From positions 124,001 through 188,000 of the forward strand of contig JAMLGM010000002.1 in assembly GCA_023957975.1 (NCBI GenBank): a stretch of DNA of 64,000 bases, written 5' to 3'. The translations under genes were made by a program, and so were the position numbers. Shown here one piece after another: positions 44,270-53,392 of the stretch (the first letter of the stretch is position 1; each line of letters opens with the position of its first letter). Source of the DNA: Microthrixaceae bacterium. Its GTDB lineage: Bacteria; Actinomycetota; Acidimicrobiia; Acidimicrobiales; Microtrichaceae. The notes beneath the pieces were generated by a model that saw only the letters and a list, made by a program, of their open reading frames with translations, was not told the origin of the DNA and ran no database searches.

Positions 44270-45793
44270 ATGTTGGCAACAGTGCAGGCGGCGACCCTTT
44301 TGGGCGTGCGGGGCTCGCCGGTTCGAGTCGAGGTTCACGTCAGCAACGGAATCCCTGGGCTGAACATCGTCGGGCTTCCGGACGCCTCGTGTCGCGAGGC
44401 CCGAGACCGGGTTCGCGCCGCGGTCATCACCAGCGGGTTCAAGTGGGGCGAGTTTCGCGTCACGGTGAACCTTGCCCCTTCCGCGATTCGCAAGGTCGGT
44501 TCGGGCCTCGATCTCGCGATCGCCGTCGGATTTCTGCGGGCGACCAAGCAGGTCCCCAACCCCGAATGCGGCGACGACTCGATGGCCTTTCTGGGCGAAC
44601 TCGGCCTCGACGGAACGCTGCGGCAGATCGTGGGGGTCGTCCCTCTGGCCGCGTGCATCGAGACCCCCGAGCTCGTCGTGCCGCCACGCAACGCCCGCGA
44701 AGCTCAGGTGCTTTCGCGCCACCGAGTTCTCACCGCGGAGTCCTTGGGCGAGGTGGTCGCCTGTCTGAAGGGTGACTCGCCGTGGGGTGTTCCTGGGCCG
44801 ATGGAGCCCGACCCGACCCCGCCGCCTCCCGACCTGGCCGACGTGCGAGGCAATCGCTTTGCCCGGTTCGCACTCGAGGTGGCGGCTGCTGGTGGCCATC
44901 ACCTGCTGTATGTCGGCCCGCCAGGGAGCGGCAAGACGATGTTGGCCGAGCGCATGCCCGGAGTGCTCGGCCGGCTCAGCGCGGATGAGGCGATCGACGT
45001 GACCACCGTCCACAGTGCGGCCGGCGAAACACTCCCCGCCAACGGCCTCATCGAGATGCCGCCCTTTCGAGCGCCGCATCACACGGTGTCGAATGTTGCA
45101 CTCGTCGGCGGAGGGTCGCACGCGCTGCGTCCGGGCGAGATCAGCCTCGCCCACAACGGTGTGTTGTTTCTCGACGAGCTCGGCGAGTTCAGCGCCGTGG
45201 CACTCGACGCGCTGCGCCAGCCCCTCGAATCGGGAGTCATCCACATCAGCCGCGCCCATGCGTCGGCGGCCATGCCCGCGTCGTTTCAGCTGATTGCGGC
45301 CATGAATCCGTGCCCGTGCGGGTTCGCCGGGGCTCGACGCCAAGAGTGTCGCTGCACCCCTGCGGCGCTCAACCGATACTCACGGCGGTTGTCGGGGCCG
45401 CTGCTCGACCGGTTCGATCTACGCCTGCGCGTCGAGCCGACCGACACCATCGACCTGCTGTCGGTCGAGCGTGGCGAGCCGACCGTCGAGGTCGCCGAGC
45501 GAGTTGCCAAGGTGCGCGAACGCTCGGCTCGGCGCGGGGCTCGGGTCAATCGGCTCTTGAGCTCGACCGAGTTGGACCGGCTCGTCGGATTGGAGGCTCC
45601 GGCGCGCGAATTGCTCGACGATGCGCTGGCCTCGGGAAGGCTGTCGGGCCGTGGGCTTCGGCGGATCAAATCGGTCGGGCTCACCCTCGACGATCTTCGC
45701 GGTGGCGACGGCACACTCGATGCGGGAGTGATCGCACACGCGCTCTCGCTGCGAGCGGATCTGCGATTCGGTGAAGCGGCGGTGATGTCGTGA
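44270..45793 (+). CDS. comM: YifB/ComM family Mg-chelatase-like AAA+ ATPase
   Basis: 507 residues. The N-terminal ChlI-like domain ([19 protein letters not shown]) is followed by the AAA core: [17 protein letters not shown] (Walker A), [11 protein letters not shown] (Walker B), AAMNPCPCG (sensor 1), and a C-terminal lid. In naturally competent bacteria ComM is a branch-migration helicase for integration of incoming DNA. dprA overlaps its end. The ATG at 44270 has a GGAGG ribosome site. A GTGA overlap joins it to dprA. Confidence 0.94.
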   Translation: MLATVQAATLLGVRGSPVRVEVHVSNGIPGLNIVGLPDASCREARDRVRAAVITSGFKWGEFRVTVNLAPSAIRKVGSGLDLAIAVGFLRATKQVPNPECGDDSMAFLGELGLDGTLRQIVGVVPLAACIETPELVVPPRNAREAQVLSRHRVLTAESLGEVVACLKGDSPWGVPGPMEPDPTPPPPDLADVRGNRFARFALEVAAAGGHHLLYVGPPGSGKTMLAERMPGVLGRLSADEAIDVTTVHSAAGETLPANGLIEMPPFRAPHHTVSNVALVGGGSHALRPGEISLAHNGVLFLDELGEFSAVALDALRQPLESGVIHISRAHASAAMPASFQLIAAMNPCPCGFAGARRQECRCTPAALNRYSRRLSGPLLDRFDLRLRVEPTDTIDLLSVERGEPTVEVAERVAKVRERSARRGARVNRLLSSTELDRLVGLEAPARELLDDALASGRLSGRGLRRIKSVGLTLDDLRGGDGTLDAGVIAHALSLRADLRFGEAAVMS

Positions 45794-47157
45794 GCGACAA
45801 CGGGTCGGCGTCGCCGCGCGAGCTGCTGATGGCGAGCACTCAGCCCGGGCCGGGTGCGGGTGCGGGTGCGGGTGTGAGTGTGAGTGTGGGTGCGGATGTG
45901 AGTGTGAGTGTGAGCGCGGCGACTGCCACCCACGAGTTGTTCGAGGCGTGGATCGGGCTGAGTGCGCTCGACGGCATCGGCGCTGGAACCATGTGGCAGA
46001 TCGAGGCGCAAGGCGGGCTCGAGGCAGAGTGGCAACGGCTGATCGGCGGCGGGCCCCCGTCTTTTCGGGTGCGGCAGGAGCATCGAGCCACGTGGGCCCG
46101 GCATCTGAGTTCTGCCGCGGTCGAAGAGGTTCGCGCCCAGGCGCGTCGTCACGTCGAGTTCGGCGTGACGCTGACTCGCCACGGGACGGCTGCTCACCCG
46201 TCGATCGACATCGGAGACCCACACGTTCCCGCAGTACTCGCGTGGTTGGGAAGTCCGGTGGGTCAGGAGTCGCCCCGGGTCGGCATCGTCGGCACCCGCC
46301 GTGCGAGTCGGCTGGGTGCCGAGATCGCAAGCGAACTTGCGGCCGAGCTGACCAGGCGAGGGGTCGCCGTGGTGTCGGGCCTCGCGGCGGGAATCGACGC
46401 CGCAGCGCATCGGGGCGCACTCTCGCGCCTGGGATCGTCCGAGCCGGGTCGAGTGGCGGCGGCTGGGGCGCCGACTGGGGCGGCGGCGCCGATCGGGGTG
46501 GTGGGCACCGGCCTGGATGTTGCCTACCCGCAGCGAAACACCGACCTCTATGAGCGGGTCTCGTCGGTCGGGGCGCTGTGCAGCGAATACCCCCTGGGAA
46601 CGGCACCGGCGCCTTGGCGCTTCCCTGCCCGCAACCGCATCCTGGTGGCGTTGTGCGACGTGCTGGTCGTCGTGGAGAGCAGATCGAGCGGGGGGTCGCT
46701 CATCACGGCCGGCATCGCCGGAGAGCGCGGGGTTCCGGTGCTCGCCGTTCCCGGCTCGATCCGTTCTCACAACGCCACCGGCACGAACCGTCTGATCGCC
46801 GATGGCTGCGCGCCATGTCTCGGTGTGGACGACGTGCTCGACGTTCTGGGCCAGACGACGCCGAGTGTCGGTCACCAGGGAGCATCGAGACGAGGCCACG
46901 ACATCGCAGCTCCGGAGGCCGGGTCGGGAGCCGGGAACCACTCGGCCGTCGGCCACGGGCCTTCCTCCGCACCGGCAGCGTTGAGTGCGACGGAACTCGA
47001 CGTCCTCGACGCGCTCGGTTGGGAGCCGGCCAGCATCGAGATGCTGGCGATTCGCTGTTCGGCGCTGTCGTTGGGGGAGGTCACACTCGCGGTTCAACAG
47101 CTGCTGCGCAGCGGGGCGGTCGTCGACTCCGACGGGTGGATCGAGCGGAGGAGGTGA
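45790..47157 (+). CDS. dprA: DNA-processing protein DprA (Smf)
   Basis: 455 residues. The Rossmann-like core has [64 protein letters not shown] and GSLITAGIA, as in DprA. A C-terminal winged-helix domain follows (about 390-450). DprA loads RecA on incoming single-stranded DNA. Two unusual insertions appear: residues 19-45, a Gly-Ala then Val-Ser run from 6-bp DNA repeats, and an Ala/Gly run at about 220-232. Start is a GTG in the comM stop. Confidence 0.94.
   Translation: MSDNGSASPRELLMASTQPGPGAGAGAGVSVSVGADVSVSVSAATATHELFEAWIGLSALDGIGAGTMWQIEAQGGLEAEWQRLIGGGPPSFRVRQEHRATWARHLSSAAVEEVRAQARRHVEFGVTLTRHGTAAHPSIDIGDPHVPAVLAWLGSPVGQESPRVGIVGTRRASRLGAEIASELAAELTRRGVAVVSGLAAGIDAAAHRGALSRLGSSEPGRVAAAGAPTGAAAPIGVVGTGLDVAYPQRNTDLYERVSSVGALCSEYPLGTAPAPWRFPARNRILVALCDVLVVVESRSSGGSLITAGIAGERGVPVLAVPGSIRSHNATGTNRLIADGCAPCLGVDDVLDVLGQTTPSVGHQGASRRGHDIAAPEAGSGAGNHSAVGHGPSSAPAALSATELDVLDALGWEPASIEMLAIRCSALSLGEVTLAVQQLLRSGAVVDSDGWIERRR
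45853..45918. repeat. Hexanucleotide tandem repeat in dprA
   Basis: About eleven 6-bp units of GGTGCG and AGTGTG type encode Gly-Ala and Val-Ser runs near the DprA N-terminus. In-frame contraction or expansion would be tolerated. Confidence 0.85.
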
Positions 47158-47187
47158 TGTGCGCTGCCGGACTGGGCAGAGACTGGG

Positions 47188-47193
47188 TAGCCT
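47188..47193 (+). promoter_or_regulatory. -10 hexamer of the SBP-VWA operon (leaderless)
   Basis: TAGCCT, 6 bases before the GTG of the leader ORF at 47200. Confidence 0.6.
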
Positions 47194-47199
47194 GAGCAC

Positions 47200-47271
47200 G
47201 TGAATCCTCGGCCCCCGGCGTGCTGCGCACCCGCCGTCGCACCCGCCGTTGCGCACGGCGATACCCGATGA
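47200..47271 (+). CDS. Possible 23-residue leader peptide
   Basis: A GTG lies 6 bases after TAGCCT, the same layout as the leaderless genes here, and opens a 23-codon ORF rich in Pro, Ala and Cys (NPRPPACCAPAVAPAV, then AHGDTR). Its TGA overlaps the ATG of the next gene (ATGA, 47268-47271). A regulatory leader or coupling ORF is inferred; whether it is translated is unproven. Confidence 0.5.
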   Translation: MNPRPPACCAPAVAPAVAHGDTR

Positions 47272-48272
47272 AGGCGGCGATCGGGCGCCTGGCCGCCGTG
47301 GCCATCGCCATCGCCATGGTGACCCTGGCGATTTGGTTCGTGCGGCCAGGAGACGATGACGGCACGTCGGGTTCGAGAGGGTCGGGCAGCGGGCGTGGTG
47401 ACGGAGCCTTCGACCTCGCATGTGCCGAGGACCTTGCCGAACTGTGTGCGGCCGTCGAGAAGGAACTCGACCCGAAGCGGGTCACCGTCGTGGTGGAGAC
47501 GCCATCGAAGACCATCGAGCGTTACGCGTCGGCCGATCCGCCCCACGCCTGGCTCACGGCCACGCCCTGGCCCGGCCTTGCCGAGGCGCGACTCGCCGAG
47601 GCCGGTCGTTCGACGGTGTTTGACGGTGCCGACGAGCGACTGGCGAGTCGCCCGGTCGAAGTCGCGGTCGCACTGGGTAGATGGACCGACGTGGTGCGGG
47701 GGAGATGTGGAGCAGTTCCCACCTGGGGCTGTCTGGTCGATGCAGTCGATGAAGGTGCATTGACGATCGGGGTGGCTTCGCCGGAGACGACCGACGGGGT
47801 CGCGGCAATTGGAGCACTCGTCGATGGATGGTTCGCCTCGCTCGACCCCCCGCTGAGCAATTACGACATTCTCGATATCGACGAACTTTTCTCCACTCGG
47901 CTTCTGGCGCTGCGCGACGGAGCAGGTCGATCACGGCGGTCGCCGCTGGACAGCATCTTGACTGCGGGCGGCTCCTATGGGGCGGTCGTGGTGACCAGTG
48001 CGACGATGCGCCTCGGGGCGCTCGGTCGTCAGGGGGATCTCACCGTCCTCACCCCAACCCCCGCAGCGTCGGTTTCGGTCGTACTTGTGGCCTCGAGCGC
48101 TGAGGCGCGCCGCGAGGTGCTCAAACGGATTTCCACCGAGAGGATCTCCGAGCTGGCGCGCCGCCAGCAGTGGGGCAACCCCGATGACGACCCCGCCAAC
48201 GACACCGCGAACGACGGGCTGACCCCGGCCCATATCCTCGACCCTGTGATCACGAAATGGACCCGGCCATGA
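47268..48272 (+). CDS. Membrane-anchored, solute-binding-protein-like gene
   Basis: 334 residues. An N-terminal membrane anchor (MKAAIGRLAAVAIAIAMVTLAIWFV) without a lipobox Cys leads to a Gly/Ser/Asp linker and a type-2 periplasmic-binding-like fold (CAEDLAELCAAVEKEL, WLTATPWPGLAEARL, TIGVASPETTDGVAAIGALV). Cys pairs occur near 51 and 58 and again near 145 and 152. The ATG at 47268 is chosen because the anchor begins there and the leader ORF stops over it; an upstream in-frame GTG would add 16 Arg-rich residues. It ends in the start of the lipoprotein gene (ATGA). Partner role in an extracellular sensing or transport complex is inferred. Confidence 0.72.
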   Translation: MKAAIGRLAAVAIAIAMVTLAIWFVRPGDDDGTSGSRGSGSGRGDGAFDLACAEDLAELCAAVEKELDPKRVTVVVETPSKTIERYASADPPHAWLTATPWPGLAEARLAEAGRSTVFDGADERLASRPVEVAVALGRWTDVVRGRCGAVPTWGCLVDAVDEGALTIGVASPETTDGVAAIGALVDGWFASLDPPLSNYDILDIDELFSTRLLALRDGAGRSRRSPLDSILTAGGSYGAVVVTSATMRLGALGRQGDLTVLTPTPAASVSVVLVASSAEARREVLKRISTERISELARRQQWGNPDDDPANDTANDGLTPAHILDPVITKWTRP

Positions 48273-50152
48273 TCCGACGATTTCTCCAGCGCTCAAGCCA
48301 ACCCGCGGACGGCGGGTCGCGATACCACGGCCGTTCGGCGGTTCTGATGGCGATCGCCGCAACGACGCTGCTGCTCGCCGGCTGCTTCGGCGACGACGGC
48401 GACGGCTCGATGTCGTCGGGGTCGGATCTCGAGGATCCCGGCGATTGCGTCGCGGTCGATGTCGCGGTGTCCTCCGAGAAAATCGACCTGTTGAAGGATC
48501 TGGCGAGCACGTTCAACGGGCAGAAGAACACCGTTGCGGACGGAACGTGCATCTTCGTGCGGCCCGTGTCGAAGGCCTCCGGTGGTGCGGCGACCCGCCT
48601 GGCCGAGGGCTGGGATGAAGACGAGGACGGTCCGCGTCCGGTCATCTGGTCTCCGGCCGCCGCGTCCTGGGGTGCGGTGCTCAACCAGAAGCTGGCCGAC
48701 CGAGGCCAGCCGGCCATGGCCCCGGCCGACGCTGAACCGCTGATGTTGACGCCGCTCGTCATCGCCATGCCCGAACCGATGGCCGAGGCGCTGGGCTACC
48801 CCGACACCCCGATCGGGTGGGCCGACCTCGCCCGCCTCGCCACCGACCCCGAGGGTTGGGCGGCTCACGGCCACCCCGAGTGGGGTGCGTTCCGGTTGGG
48901 TAAGACGAACCCGAACTTTTCCACCTCCGGCATTTCCGCCCTCATCGCCCAGACCTACGCCGCGGCAGGAAAGACCGGTGGGCTGAGCACCGAGGACCTC
49001 AACAATCCCGCGGTGTTGGAGTTCTCCCGTCAGATCGAGAGTTCGGTCGTCCACTACGGCGACATCACGATGACCTTCCTGAACAACTGGTTTGCCGCCG
49101 ACCGTCGCGGCACCTCGTTGACCTATGCGTCGGCGGTCGCGGTCGAGGAAAAGTCGGTCATCGACTACAACAGCGGCAACCCCGACGGCGTCTTGAGCGC
49201 AGGGGAGACCCCCAGGGAACCGAACGTGAAACTCGTGTCGATCTACCCGACCGAGGGCACGCTGTACTCCGACAGCCCCTTTTACATCCTCGACGCGGAG
49301 TGGGTGAGCGACGCGGAACGCGACGGCGCCGAGCAGTTCACCGAGTTCGTGCTCCAAGCCGACAATCAGCGGCGAGTCCTCGACTACGGGTTCCGTCCCG
49401 CGAACCCTGCGGTGGCCCTCGGTGCGCCGATCGTGGCGGACAACGGCGTCGACCCGGCACAACCCTCCACACTGCTCGAGGTGCCCGCGCCGTCGGTGAT
49501 GGTCGACCTGTTGGACCTGTGGGCGGCGAATCGCAAGCAGGCGCGGGTGCTCATCGTGTTGGACGTGTCCGGTTCAATGGGCGACTCGGTGGATGGGGGC
49601 GATGGCGACACGAAGCTCGAGTTGGCCAAGGACGCGGTCATCGGCGCGCTGGGCGATTTCAATCCCGGCGACGAGGTGGGGTTGCGAATCTTCAGCACGG
49701 GGCTCGGACCGAACGAGGACCTCGACTTTCAAGACCTGCAGCCCATCGAGGCCATCGCCGCCAACGCCGAACGACTCCGCTCGTCGATCCGCTCGTTGGT
49801 CCCCGTCGCCGGAACCCCCCTCTACACCGTGGCCAAGGCGGCCTACGACGAGATGCAGCAGGGCTATGACCCGACCAAGATCAATGCCGTCATCTTGTTG
49901 ACCGATGGGGCCAACGAGGACGGAGACGATAGCGACGACCGTCGCCAGTTGAACGAGCTCGTGGAGTCGTTGCGGGCATCCAGTACGGGCGAGTTGGCCC
50001 GACCGATTCGCATGTTCACCGTCGGCTACGGCCAGGGTGCACAAACCGACGTCCTCAACCAGATCGCGTCGGCTTCGGCAGGCGCCGCCTACAACGCGAA
50101 GGATGCGTCGACGATCTCAAAGGTCTTCGAGCAGGTGGTGAGCAACTTCTGA
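48269..50152 (+). CDS. Lipoprotein fusing a substrate-binding domain to a VWA domain
   Basis: 627 residues. After a basic N-terminus the signal VLMAIAATTLLLAGCFG has a lipobox (LAGC). Residues about 50-400 form a bacterial extracellular solute-binding domain of the type 2 class (VIWSPAAASWGAVL, TPIGWADLARLATDPEGWA, TNPNFSTSGISALIAQTYA, FFLL-poor C-lobe). The rest (about 425-615) is a VWA domain with MIDAS motif DVSGSMGDS, the Thr in PVAGTPLY and Asp in LLTDGANEDGDD. The fusion suggests metal-dependent adhesion controlled by a bound ligand. It overlaps both neighbours by 1-4 bases, so it is part of one operon. Confidence 0.87.
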   Translation: MIRRFLQRSSQPADGGSRYHGRSAVLMAIAATTLLLAGCFGDDGDGSMSSGSDLEDPGDCVAVDVAVSSEKIDLLKDLASTFNGQKNTVADGTCIFVRPVSKASGGAATRLAEGWDEDEDGPRPVIWSPAAASWGAVLNQKLADRGQPAMAPADAEPLMLTPLVIAMPEPMAEALGYPDTPIGWADLARLATDPEGWAAHGHPEWGAFRLGKTNPNFSTSGISALIAQTYAAAGKTGGLSTEDLNNPAVLEFSRQIESSVVHYGDITMTFLNNWFAADRRGTSLTYASAVAVEEKSVIDYNSGNPDGVLSAGETPREPNVKLVSIYPTEGTLYSDSPFYILDAEWVSDAERDGAEQFTEFVLQADNQRRVLDYGFRPANPAVALGAPIVADNGVDPAQPSTLLEVPAPSVMVDLLDLWAANRKQARVLIVLDVSGSMGDSVDGGDGDTKLELAKDAVIGALGDFNPGDEVGLRIFSTGLGPNEDLDFQDLQPIEAIAANAERLRSSIRSLVPVAGTPLYTVAKAAYDEMQQGYDPTKINAVILLTDGANEDGDDSDDRRQLNELVESLRASSTGELARPIRMFTVGYGQGAQTDVLNQIASASAGAAYNAKDASTISKVFEQVVSNF

Positions 50153-51042
50153 TGCCCGCGTTTCGCGACCGCTTCTACGCCCCGGCGGTGGCTCGGGCGA
50201 TGACCTCCTCCTCGGGCATCCTCGCGGCCGGAGCGGGGGCCAGCGCCGGCATCCTCGCCGGTGGCGGGGGCGTTTGGAGCATCGTCGGCGCCGTGGTCGG
50301 CGCCCTGGCGGGGTGGGGCGCGCGGGTGGCTACGGCGATTCCGCGCCGTCCAGAGCGCGATCGCTTCGACGTCGACGGTCTCACCGAACCGTGGCGGCAC
50401 CTGGTGCTCGATGCCCAAGCCGCTCGCGATCAGTTTCTGGAGACGAGTCGCTGGGCCAGGGCCGGCCCCATGCGCGACCGGTTGATGGCGCTCGGCGCAC
50501 GGATCGAGGCGTCGGTGGGCGAGGTGTACAACGTCGCTCGGGCGGGAGAGGAGCTACTCAGAGCGCGGGCGCGCATCGACACGGCGGCTGCACAGCGCGA
50601 TCTCGATCGGGTGGGGGCGAAGGCGAGCAGCGGGGTGATGTCGGCGACGACCGAGGCGACGATCCGATCGCTGCAGTCACAGATCGCAGCTGCTCAGCGT
50701 ATGGACGCGACCATCAATGCCAGCGTCGAGCGCCTCGAGTTTCTCAACGCTCGCCTCGACGAGGTGGTTGCCGCGGGGATCGAGTTGTCGATTTCCTCGG
50801 TGGCTCCCGACGAATTCGAGTCGGTCGAGACGATGGTGTCGTCGATTTCCGACGAACTCGAGGCGGTGCGTTCTGCGTTCGAGGACACCCCGACGGGGCG
50901 CCCGCAACGCGACGCTGCGGTCGAGTCCCAAGGTTTGGCGCAGCCACAGCTGCAGCCGCAGCCACCATCGCAGCCACAGCCCCAGCCACAGCCGCGGCCG
51001 CAAACACAGCCCGGATCGCAAGCGCCACGCCCGCGGCCTTGA
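50152..51042 (+). CDS. Membrane coiled-coil protein with Gln/Pro-rich tail
   Basis: 296 residues, not recognised. Two Gly/Ala-rich hydrophobic stretches (about 20-40 and 42-60) form a probable hairpin. A long charged coiled coil spans about 80-245 (RARIDTAAAQRDLDRV, MDATINASVERLEFLNARLD). The last 45 residues are Gln-Pro repeats. The topology suggests a cytoplasmic rod anchored at the membrane, perhaps linking the outer SBP-VWA lipoprotein to the cell interior. It starts in the previous stop (TGATG), so co-expression is clear. PspA- or XpaC-like families are alternatives but no motif is decisive. Confidence 0.65.
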   Translation: MPAFRDRFYAPAVARAMTSSSGILAAGAGASAGILAGGGGVWSIVGAVVGALAGWGARVATAIPRRPERDRFDVDGLTEPWRHLVLDAQAARDQFLETSRWARAGPMRDRLMALGARIEASVGEVYNVARAGEELLRARARIDTAAAQRDLDRVGAKASSGVMSATTEATIRSLQSQIAAAQRMDATINASVERLEFLNARLDEVVAAGIELSISSVAPDEFESVETMVSSISDELEAVRSAFEDTPTGRPQRDAAVESQGLAQPQLQPQPPSQPQPQPQPRPQTQPGSQAPRPRP

Positions 51043-51050
51043 CGGCGCAC

Positions 51051-51069
51051 CCCGGTAACCGCCGGGTTT
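51051..51069 (+). terminator. Weak hairpin after the SBP-VWA operon
   Basis: CCCGG/CCGGG with a 6-base loop followed by TTT, 9 bases after the stop of the coiled-coil gene. The stem is short. Confidence 0.35.
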
Positions 51070-51123
51070 CACCGCGGTTCGCGCGAAGAGTGAACGGTCG
51101 TGCACGCAGAGCGATGTCAGGTG

Positions 51124-51129
51124 TACCGT
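51124..51129 (+). promoter_or_regulatory. -10 hexamer of the xerC-like gene (leaderless)
   Basis: TACCGT, 6 bases before the ATG at 51136. Confidence 0.55.
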
Positions 51130-51135
51130 GTCTGC

Positions 51136-52035
51136 ATGGCCTGGGACCTCGACGCATTTGAGCGATCGTTGTTGTCGGTGGCAGCGTCGACCCGCGGCGC
51201 ATACGTCCGCGACATGGCGGCCTTTGCGCAGTGGGCGGGCGAAGCCGGCAGCGACGCTCCGGAGTCGGTGGATCGCCTGTTGGTGCGGCGGTATCTCGCC
51301 GAGCAGGCCGGTCACGGCGTCGCCGCCTCCGCGAAATCACCGGCGACGGTTCGTCGCCGCCTCGCATCGTTGCGTCGCTACTACGGCTGGATGGCCCGAC
51401 AGGGTCGCATCGAGGTCGACCCGACCTCGAATATTTCGGCACCGCGTGGTGACAAAAAGCTGCCCCGGGTCCTCAGCGCCGACCAGCTGCACCAGATGCT
51501 CGACGAATCCGCCGAGTCGCCCCACCGAAGCGACGACCCGGCCAAGCAGGCCCGCGACGACGCGATCCTCGAGCTGCTGTACGGCTCCGGGTTGCGGGTC
51601 AGTGAGCTCTGCGGGCTGGGCCCCGACGACATCGACCTGGCTCAGCGGGCCGTCACTGTCTGGGGAAAGGGCGCCAAACAACGACGCGTTCCGATCTCCA
51701 CGCCAGCCGTCGATGCCCTACACCGCCACCTCCGCGCACGAGATGGCCACACCTCGACCGAAGCGGTCGACCGAGGCGCGTTGTTCGTCAACAACCGAGG
51801 TCGACGGCTCACCCCGCGAGACGCTCAGCGAATTCTCGATCGACGCTCGCCGGTTCCCACTCACCCCCACACGTTGCGCCATTCTTTCGCGACTCATCTT
51901 TTGGACGGCGGTGCCGATCTAAGAGTCGTTCAAGAGCTGCTCGGGCACTCGGATCTGGCAACCACCCAGATCTACACCCATGTGTCCAAGGAGCGGCTGC
52001 GAACGGTGTACGACACGACTCATCCGAGGGCCTGA
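51136..52035 (+). CDS. xerC: XerC/XerD-type tyrosine recombinase
   Basis: 299 residues. N-terminal SAM-like core-binding domain, then the catalytic set: Arg in GSGLRVSELCGL, Lys in GKGAKQRRVP, His-x-x-Arg in HTLRHSFATHLL, His in ELLGHSDLATT and Tyr in TQIYTHV. It resolves chromosome dimers at dif. Position beside dprA and whiG favours XerC, but XerD cannot be excluded from sequence. The ATG at 51136 follows TACCGT by 6 bases; the frame upstream lacks homology. Confidence 0.93.
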   Translation: MAWDLDAFERSLLSVAASTRGAYVRDMAAFAQWAGEAGSDAPESVDRLLVRRYLAEQAGHGVAASAKSPATVRRRLASLRRYYGWMARQGRIEVDPTSNISAPRGDKKLPRVLSADQLHQMLDESAESPHRSDDPAKQARDDAILELLYGSGLRVSELCGLGPDDIDLAQRAVTVWGKGAKQRRVPISTPAVDALHRHLRARDGHTSTEAVDRGALFVNNRGRRLTPRDAQRILDRRSPVPTHPHTLRHSFATHLLDGGADLRVVQELLGHSDLATTQIYTHVSKERLRTVYDTTHPRA

Positions 52036-52038
52036 CGC

Positions 52039-52833
52039 ATGCAAGGAAAGCCAACGATCACCGTTGACACCGATATCAATGCCGTGTGGGCTCGATACGC
52101 AGACACCCGTGATCCCGGGCTTCGCGATGCGTTGATCCTCAACTACTCACCGCTGGTGAAGTTCGTGGCGGGCCGTGTTGCAGTGGGGTTGCCCCAGAAC
52201 GTCGAACAGGCCGACCTCGTGAGCTACGGGATGTTCGGCCTCATCGATGCGATCGACAAGTTCGAACCAGAGCGCGGCTTCAAGTTCGAGACCTACGCGA
52301 TGAGCCGCATCAAGGGCGCCATCCTCGACGAGCTGCGTTCGATCGACTGGGTGCCTCGCTCCGTGCGTTCGAAGGTGCGCGCGGTCGAAAAGGCCTTCGC
52401 CAAACTCGAAGCCCGCGAGGGGCGTTCCCCGAGTGAGGAGGAGGTCGCCGCCGAGCTCGGTTGGACCGACGAGCAGTTCAAACAGGTGTTGTCACAGATC
52501 TCGGTGACCGGCATGGCGGCGCTCGATGAGATTCTCTCGGTGGGCAGCGAACGCGGTGAGGCCATCACCCTTGGCGACACCATTGCGGATTCGGCCGCGG
52601 GACCCACCGGTGTGTTCGAGGTTGCCGAGACCCGCCAACTACTCAGCCAGGCGATCAACGGGATGCCAGAGCGCGAAAAGGTCGTCCTGACGCTCTATTA
52701 CTACGAGAATCTCACGTTGAACGAGATCGGTCGCGTGCTCGGCGTCACCGAGTCGCGGGTGTGTCAGATCCACACCAAGGCGATGATCCAACTTCGGACC
52801 AGGTTGTCGAACCTGGAGCGCGATCACGGCTGA
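52039..52833 (+). CDS. whiG: Sigma-28-type sigma factor (WhiG/FliA family)
   Basis: 264 residues with sigma-70 regions 2, 3 and 4: PLVKFVAGRVAVGLPQNVEQADLVSYGMFGLIDAI (region 2), ARSPS-like EGRSPSEEEVAAELGWT (region 3) and LNEIGRVLGVTESRVCQIHTKA (region 4 helix-turn-helix). WhiG controls sporulation in Streptomyces and FliA controls flagella elsewhere; no flagellar or sporulation genes are in this window. It follows xerC by 3 bases and is probably in the same transcript. Confidence 0.92.
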   Translation: MQGKPTITVDTDINAVWARYADTRDPGLRDALILNYSPLVKFVAGRVAVGLPQNVEQADLVSYGMFGLIDAIDKFEPERGFKFETYAMSRIKGAILDELRSIDWVPRSVRSKVRAVEKAFAKLEAREGRSPSEEEVAAELGWTDEQFKQVLSQISVTGMAALDEILSVGSERGEAITLGDTIADSAAGPTGVFEVAETRQLLSQAINGMPEREKVVLTLYYYENLTLNEIGRVLGVTESRVCQIHTKAMIQLRTRLSNLERDHG

Positions 52834-52854
52834 GTTCGCGATCCCCGAGGCTGA

Positions 52855-52860
52855 TACGGT
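52855..52860 (+). promoter_or_regulatory. -10 hexamer of the ankyrin gene (leaderless)
   Basis: TACGGT, 8 bases before the ATG at 52869. Confidence 0.55.
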
Positions 52861-52868
52861 CTCGCCCG

Positions 52869-53300
52869 ATGACCGACGCCCCGTCCGACCCGACGACCGA
52901 ACCATCCGACGAGCCATCCGATGTCGCGGTGGTGGCATTGGCCCAGAAGTTGTTCGACGCCGCACGCCGCGGTGAGACCGAATTGCTCGCGGCCTACGTC
53001 GACGCCGGGGCTCCGGTCGATCTCGCCGGGGCCACCGGCGACACGTTGTTGATGCTCGCCGCCTACCACGGCCACGCCGACACGGTGGTGGCGCTCATCG
53101 CCCGCGGCGCGGAGGTCAACGCGCCGAACGCGAAGGGGCAGGTTCCGGTCGCCGGGGCGACGTTCAAGGGATTCTCCGACGTCGTGGAGGTCTTGATTTC
53201 GGCCGGAGCGAACCCCGACCTCGGGACGCCGACCGCTCGCGAAACGGCGCGCATGTTCGAACGCTCCGACCTGCTCGCTCTGTTCGATCACACCGACTGA
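52869..53300 (+). CDS. Ankyrin-repeat protein
   Basis: 143 residues with an acidic, Pro-rich N-terminus and about three ankyrin repeats (GATGDTLLMLAAYHGHADTV, GAEVNAPNAKGQVPVAGATF, GFSDVVEVLISAGANPDLGT). Similar short ankyrin proteins act as protein-binding modules in bacteria; the partner here is unknown. TACGGT lies 8 bases before the ATG, and in-frame codons upstream overlap whiG without conserved sequence. Confidence 0.88.
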   Translation: MTDAPSDPTTEPSDEPSDVAVVALAQKLFDAARRGETELLAAYVDAGAPVDLAGATGDTLLMLAAYHGHADTVVALIARGAEVNAPNAKGQVPVAGATFKGFSDVVEVLISAGANPDLGTPTARETARMFERSDLLALFDHTD

Positions 53301-53392
53301 ATCCGGGTCACACCCCACAATCGTCACCGCCCGTCGGGCACTCGGAGGCAGACCTCCTCGCAACCATCGAATCTTCGCTGCGAAGGAGTCCC

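Noticed and set aside
47220-47267. Upstream GTG adding 16 Arg-rich residues to the anchored binding-like protein
   Set aside because: The membrane anchor begins exactly at the ATG at 47268, which also overlaps the leader ORF stop.
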